The notes beneath the pieces were generated by a model that worked only from the letters and a program-made list of their open reading frames with translations, had not been told where the DNA came from and did no database searches. Both the position numbers and the translations under genes were made by a program. Of a stretch of DNA of 64,000 bases, positions 58,443 through 64,000 are shown piece after piece. Position 1 is the first letter of the stretch; each line of letters begins with the position of its first letter. Source of the stretch: Spisula solida (Eukaryota > Mollusca > Bivalvia > Venerida > Mactridae); assembly GCA_947247005.1 (NCBI GenBank), contig OX365955.1, forward strand, positions 18,581,322-18,645,321. Reading direction: 5' to 3'.

Positions 58443-59814
58443 GGACGTTTGATACAGTTGTTTATGCGCACCATTTCTGCGCATATACCTTAAACGGGAA
58501 TAGAGGCCGCGTTTGGCACCGAATCGTCATGAAAATTGGGCAAAATGTTTGTCGTGATTCTGTATAGGGTTAGTATAAATATGGATATTTTGAGGTAAAA
58601 AAATAATTTCACAGCAAATAATATGAACACACTCTGCATGAAATAGCGGTTACATTTTCATTCATTTTTGTGAAATTAGAAATTATTACTTGGGTTACCT
58701 GTACCCATTTATAATGAGTGTTTATATTGCCTGGTACTACATAGATCCCCTTTTACTGATATATAGGGAATCAACCAATGATATCTTGACTAAAAGTGTG
58801 AAGAATATTCAAGTGAGCGATTCAGGGCCCATCTGTGCCACCTTGCTATTTGGAATGTGACGTCACAGACAAATTGGGAAAAGGGGAGATAATTCAGTCA
58901 TAATAGCACAAAGTGTAGCGTGAAAACCCATGTTTAATTTTAATTTTTAGATAAAGTACACTTTATTCAACATCCTTAGCCAAGAATAAATTATGACAAG
59001 ACTAGAAATTATGAGAAAAACATATAATTATGCAAAAAGTACTAATTTGGCCTTTGTTGCGCCATTTTACCGCCATTATACCGCATTTTACATTGCAAAG
59101 AGACACAATTACGACGTTACTACAGCTTAAATAATTATTGTTACACGCCAATTTCTTCTACGTTTACATTTACTATACTTTCATGTACATAATATGCAAA
59201 TGTGAGTACTCTTTTAGTATCAGAATATTTTTTACGCGCAGATAATGCGTCGTTTTTACGCAATTTCACTAAGGTTTTTATGATATAGGGGGACAATATT
59301 GACGTCATAGCGCAAAAAGTAGTCCCGTGACCTATCTTTTTTATTTAATATTTGGATTGAGTACACTTTTATCAATAAAATAAGCAATAAAAAATATATT
59401 GGTCATCGAGGTCGTTTTTGAGCTACGGCCGATTTTGTGTATTTTTTTGTATTTTTTAGCAGTCATTTTTCGGATATTTTGAAAATTCTTTTTTTGTCAA
59501 AAATTTGTGAATTTTCTTATCAATACCAAAAGTGTATAGGAATGTTTGAATAATATGTGTTTGTTCATACGAACCCATGGAAATAATTTTAACAAGAAAA
59601 AATATCGATTTAAATGCAAAAATGAAGACATTGCGAAATATCAGAAATTTTGGTCATTTTCATGAAAAGTGATGTTTCAAAAGGGCACATGACCCCTTAA
59701 ATAGTACCGCGACATACCTTTTTTATTTTACATATTGCTTCAGTATATACTAAACTATAATTGTGCCAATTTTGTGGTATCATTTAACAAATATAATAAC
59801 CCTATCAAACGTCC
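58443..59814. mobile_element. TTAA-flanked non-autonomous element, Kolobok-like
   Basis: Inverted ends GGACGTTTGATA (58,443-58,454) and TATCAAACGTCC (59,803-59,814) are perfect and directly flanked by TTAA (58,439-58,442 and 59,815-59,818). TTAA target duplication occurs in piggyBac and Kolobok; piggyBac ends usually begin with pyrimidines (CCC/CCY), whereas the GG start fits Kolobok better. The 1,372-bp interior has homopolymer-rich AT sequence and no frame above about 60 codons, so it is non-autonomous. Confidence 0.8.
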
Positions 59815-59818
59815 TTAA

Positions 59819-60344
59819 GTAAGATGAATCACTCTCTATATTGAATCCAAATTATTAGTTCCTGTGACTTCTATTTGACTACCTATTTGAAATGATTGAT
59901 ATTCTTGAGGTCAAAGATGTCTCTAGCTAATTATAATGTAATTGGGGGATTATAAACTTCGATTCTGAGGATAATACAAGGATATTTACTGCAGATCAAA
60001 CAATATGATAAGACAATTCTCTATAATTCTATTGTTAAGAAGTGCGGTATTTCCAAGAGATATATAACATAATGCATGTAGCGGTTTCTATATAGACGTT
60101 ACAGTTCTATTATATACAAACATGCAAACAATAATTCCATATCGTACGTTCGTTTTCAACATTGAAAAGTGGATTCCAAAGCTGCCAATCAATTGAGTAC
60201 AATCATGTATTAGAGATCAATTCAGAATATATTATAAATACTCAGTGCTATGTTTTACGTTTCATTGGTTGAGTTACAATCAATCGTTTCGGTAATGACA
60301 AATTAAAGCGGTTGTTTTGTCTGTAGTTATTTAGCGTCTGTTTA
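59819..60344. other. Unassigned AT-rich sequence
   Basis: No gene or repeat recognised. Confidence 0.4.
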
Positions 60345-60720
60345 TATAATACGTGTATAATCATACATTCTAACACGATCTGCGGATTAACCCATATACG
60401 CATAGAGGAAACCAGGTATGTATTATTACCACAACAAAACATACCTGTCAAATTGGCTAGTACTATTTACGTCCCGTATCACGTATAACATACACTCAAG
60501 GACTTTAAAAACGCTTCACCTAATTCATTGCCCAATAACGCTCAAAGTATTTATGTTATTCCAATATAATTTTACATGTGTATTAATCGATCCTTTCTAT
60601 ATGTAAATCAGTTTAGTTTGTTACAAAATATTGTCTCGTTTTTATTCAGGGAATCATACAAGCGCACTCACCCTAAGCAAAAGTGTAAGATTTTCAATAT
60701 TCACTAAATCTGTTAAGCAA
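60345..60720 (+). repeat. Family D fragment with adjoining 6.0-kb-type segment
   Basis: The first 135 bp match 5,965-6,115 in reverse complement; the remainder carries the AAGGACTTTAAAAACGC, CAGTTTAGTTTGTTACAAAA and GCGCACTCACCCTAAGCAAA words of family D. Confidence 0.6.
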
Positions 60721-60945
60721 GTGGAACATACTCGTTTTGTTACTATTAATTAGGGGGAAAAAGTGACGTATTAAATCTCACAGATTCTGGAATTCCATTA
60801 AAACATTTTGGGAAGATCCGACGTTGAACACAATGTTGCACTATCCATGTAGTGTAGGTTTGTTGAAATGGTTGATATGCTTGATTGATTGTATTTGAAT
60901 GGAAACGCAACTGTAAATTTTGATTAAGTTTAACAATTTGATTTT
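60721..60945. other. Unassigned sequence
   Basis: Nothing recognised. Confidence 0.35.
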
Positions 60946-61300
60946 TATTTAATTATCTAGAACAATATATATCAACTTTACTTGCTGTACGATTCCAAAT
61001 ATATGTATCCAACTGTTTTTGTCTATTAGACATTGCTTATCAAGTTCTTCAAGCATTTACGCAATACATGTATTGATTGGAATCTTGATTTGTTAGTGGT
61101 TGAACCTGTACAGAGCCTATTGTATTTAAATATCTAGAACAATATATTACAACTTTACTTGCTGTACGATTCCAAATATATGTATCCAACTGTTTTAAAT
61201 TGGTCTATTAGACAATGTTTATCAAGTTCTTCAAGCATTTACGCAATACATGTATTGATTTGAATCTTGATTTGTTAGTGGTTGAATCTGTACAGAGCCT
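60946..61300 (+). repeat. 177-bp tandem duplication
   Basis: Two units (about 60,946-61,120 and 61,123-61,300) share TACTTGCTGTACGATTCCAA, TCAAGTTCTTCAAGCATTTA and TGTACAGAGCCTA with few differences plus small indels. Confidence 0.9.
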
Positions 61301-63425
61301 ACGGTCGCGTATCACAACATTATAGTATTTGAGGCGTCAGGGGTATCCGTCACAAACAGCAACCGTCATAGCGGTTCTTTCGTTTATTTTGCCTCATAAT
61401 ATGGCGGCATCGAACTTTTTTACAAAATGCATACATAGAATAAGGTAAACATCGAAGTTGGCCCTCTCAAACAAAACCACACCAAGCTTATCAGCAGAAA
61501 TTGGAAATAATATAAACATGTCGCCAGGGGTGCAGTAACCAAAACCGCACTGGAATCGAGTGTTCTCCTAAATCATAGGTATTTGGAGGGAAAATGTGCT
61601 TGGGTATGCAGGTAGCGACAGGGCCGGGTACGGTTGGCAGCTTGATTTCATTGATAACGCCTTACAAAACTAAGAAAATCAAGATTTAATTACTGAAGCG
61701 ACGAAATTTACCGTCGAAAAACAGTCTGGGGTATCACTTCTGTTCTATACGTTATTGTATGAAGAACAAACTATGGCTAGCTTATTTCACGAGACACTAA
61801 ACACAGTAGACTACGCATACTGGTATTTCGAATCAGAAAGTTAGTCATGATACGTGGATTCGGTAGTGACGATATTCGGATTTCCCGAAGCTTTTGTAAG
61901 TAACCATAATGTCAACATAACTAGGTCCGACAGCTATGAATATCAGACAATCTCCTATTTGATACTTTATGATCGAGAAACACGTCGATATAAATATATT
62001 CATCAAATGCGGTGGGACGATAGGGCCTCAATTAGTGCACAATGGACATGTTTAAATATACGACACATTTACACGACTTATTGGGATACTATACAATTCA
62101 ATTTGTATGACTTATTGTGATTGAAATACCGGTGATATCCTGTCACTGTACAACTTATTTCAAGACTATACAATTCAACGTGTACTCATTATTGCGATAA
62201 CCGAAAGTTGACTCGTTTATACACTGTGAACAAACTATACAGGCAGGTGAATAAATAATCGAATGATTAGCAAAACAAGTAACAGTTGTGTACTTCAGAT
62301 GAACTTAAACACAGTTTGACTCTATCCAAGCATTGTCACGATCTAGAACACCGGTTGCTATCGACTTGTAAAAGCTTTGCTTCACGCCTGGATATTAACG
62401 TATGCATAATTACAGGCTGTATAGTGTTTCTGGTGTTTGCTAGGAAAACGACTTGAAGTTAGCGTTATCAATCTATGACACAATGTCTTATGTTCGGAAG
62501 TCGGGCCATCCAAATGGCAAATTCTGTTAAGCGTCCGCGGGCTGGTAGGTTTTGAGGTGATAAATTAAAAGAAATACATTTTTCACTATCATTATGGCTA
62601 AAAAATATTGAAATTGCATGCGCAAATCCTGAACCGAACATCTCCATTTCACCCATTCTTTGCATGAATGGCCAGTGTTTTAATTTACACTTTATTGCGT
62701 GCTCATTGTTTAAATGTGTTCTAGTCTAAAATTGACAATTTAAACTTAAACCTTGAAAATAGGTATGTTTTATACATTTCAAACCATTTACAGTTCATAG
62801 TAAGTTTTTTTCTGACTTTGTGTATTTTTTCTGGAGGGTATAATGTAGGTAGGTTTTGCGAAAAGGAGTTGACGCTCAACAAAAATAACATCTGGAAGAA
62901 TGGCCTTATGTTTTTCTCTACATTGACACTGCAGATATTCTATTATAAACGTATCGTATCCCTTACAGAAACAACCTGCGGTTAAGGTTGTGGTTTAGAT
63001 GTGACATTTCACTCGCCAAGTATTTTGCTGGCAAACCACATTGACATTTTGAGATGAATATTTTATTAAATTAATGAACTTTGCTAAATGCTAAAGAGTT
63101 AGACATACGTTCAAAGAGAGTTTATTGTTTTGCACATGTTGGTAGCACATGTTTATGTACCTTATATAAAAAAGATCTTTTTTACAGATGATATGTACAT
63201 TTGCAGTTTAAAATGTAAATTTCAAGAAAGTATCTAGACCACGGTTTTGCGTAAGATATCTTCATAAAGACTAAATGTTCGGGATGACCATTATAATAAC
63301 TTCTTCCGCGTAAAATCCTTTTAAATATGTTCAACTAGTTAGAATTATGCCATAAAATGTAATCCTCTGTTTTGAGTCAATCGCTGGGGTACATTAAATA
63401 CAGATTAAAAGAAGTGGGAAAATGG
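61301..63425. other. Unassigned sequence
   Basis: No recognised gene. A plus-strand frame of 88 codons (61,854-62,120) contains SYEYQTISYLILYDRETRRY and RWDDRASISAQWTCLN; its composition is less biased than most frames here, but I recognise no family and see no supporting signals. Nothing else is identified. Confidence 0.35.
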
Positions 63426-63429
63426 AGTA

Positions 63430-63612
63430 ACTGTTGCTTGAGCATTCAGCTTTTTGATTGTTGAGACTTGTCCATCCAGCTTTTTGACAGCATGGACTTA
63501 AGCAGATAATTTTATCGTTCGATTGTGTGTTGGGCATTGTGCCTTGTATGTTTTTTATGTTTTTCTGCGCTCGTCTATTTAAGTTTAGTGCTGCCTTCCT
63601 TAAGACTTAATA
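63430..63612 (-). repeat. Dispersed family G, inverted copy joined to a SINE
   Basis: Read on minus from 63,612 this gives ATATTAAGTCTTAAGGAAGG, a GCAGCACTAAAC word, a GAGCGCAGAAAAACATAA word, CACAATGCCCAACAC and finally CTGAATGCTCAAG words, the same order as 25,258-25,500. It abuts the SINE head with only about 8 bases between. Confidence 0.75.
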
Positions 63613-63620
63613 TTATATAA

Positions 63621-63972
63621 GCGGATTTAGCTCAGTGGTAACACACTGGGCTGTCAAACCAGAGGTCGTGGGTTCAATCCCTGGCATCGGAACTTGACAT
63701 TTCTGAAATATTTATAATATTTTCCGCTATATCTGGCCGTGCAAGCAGGAAGCTGTGTATCGGTGCTATACACCGGGCACATTAAACAACCAGGCTGTCT
63801 ATTCGAAATAGGAGCTAGGCGCACTACTGCAGCGTCGGACATGCCTGTATCTAATGTCTCTCTCTCCCTTCAGGGGCTTTCTCTCAGACTGTCCCTGTGG
63901 CTGCAACGCAATAATGTAAAGTACCTTTGAACGTGCGTTCGCATGAAAAGGACGCTATATAAATTTACATTA
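63621..63972 (+). mobile_element. Complete-looking tRNA-derived SINE
   Basis: The head has a pol III A box (TAGCTCAGTGG, 63,628-63,638) and B box (GGTTCAATCCC, 63,671-63,681) in tRNA-like spacing, with a GTC anticodon-position triplet suggestive of a tRNA-Asp-like ancestor. A body of about 220 bp shared with the 11.4-kb and 53.1-kb copies follows, then a 3' tail ACGTGCGTTCGCATGAAAAG and GGACGCTATATAAATTTACA. The tail is absent from the other two copies and probably corresponds to the 3' end recognised by a partner LINE. It may belong to a V-SINE-type molluscan family, but I cannot confirm that. Confidence 0.88.
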
Positions 63973-64000
63973 TGTATTTATATTTGGGCCTTTATTAGTA

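Noticed and set aside
63621..63692. A functional tRNA-Asp gene
   Set aside because: The A and B boxes are good, but the acceptor stem does not pair properly, the anticodon stem has a mismatch, and the sequence continues into a SINE body found in other copies.

Overview
The window looks like animal nuclear DNA, most probably from a mollusc and perhaps a bivalve. It is AT-rich, has no long open reading frame outside a tandem repeat, and is crowded with short non-autonomous transposons, a tRNA-derived SINE, a LINE 3' remnant and GACC/GGTCGGTC-rich repeats of a kind I associate with bivalve genomes. The clade is inferred from repeat style, not proven. I found no convincing host protein-coding gene, true tRNA, rRNA or bacterial-type operon. 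If a gene spans the window, only intron or intergenic DNA is visible.

The dominant structure is a large direct duplication. Copy A runs from about 10,926 to 36,553 and copy B from about 38,188 to 57,645, with a 1.6-kb spacer between them. The copies are collinear, and well-aligned short stretches differ at roughly 5% of bases by hand count. They are interrupted by copy-specific events: a 27-bp minisatellite with about 41 units in A and 4 in B; an 81-bp unit present three times in B and once in A; a 159-bp unit present twice in A and once in B; a LINE 3' end kept in B and deleted from A; a mariner-like element only in A; an AT-rich 0.9-kb insert, a SINE and a 213-bp MITE only in B; and a 4.4-kb block only in A. 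The arrangement could be a real tandem duplication or two divergent haplotypes wrongly assembled in series.

Region by region: 1-10,925 is single-copy sequence with fold-back and TIR elements at 1.1, 3.8, 5.5, 8.2 and 8.7 kb and a dispersed family in both orientations at 4.6-7.7 kb. Copy A (10.9-36.6 kb) carries the large minisatellite, a GC-rich MITE family, a 973-bp TA-flanked element and, at 34-36 kb, a three-layer nest: a tandem array split by a mosaic repeat, itself split by a hAT-like MITE with a perfect 8-bp target duplication. Copy B (38.2-57.6 kb) repeats this layout with different insertions. The flank at 57.6-64 kb holds a 44-bp tandem repeat, a 1.37-kb Kolobok-like TTAA element, a 177-bp tandem duplication and a complete-looking SINE at the right edge.

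The window therefore reads as a record of transposon activity and tandem-array turnover rather than a set of cooperating genes. Its most useful property is that each copy preserves the empty or ancestral state of events in the other, so insertions, deletions and array expansions can be polarised within one contig.
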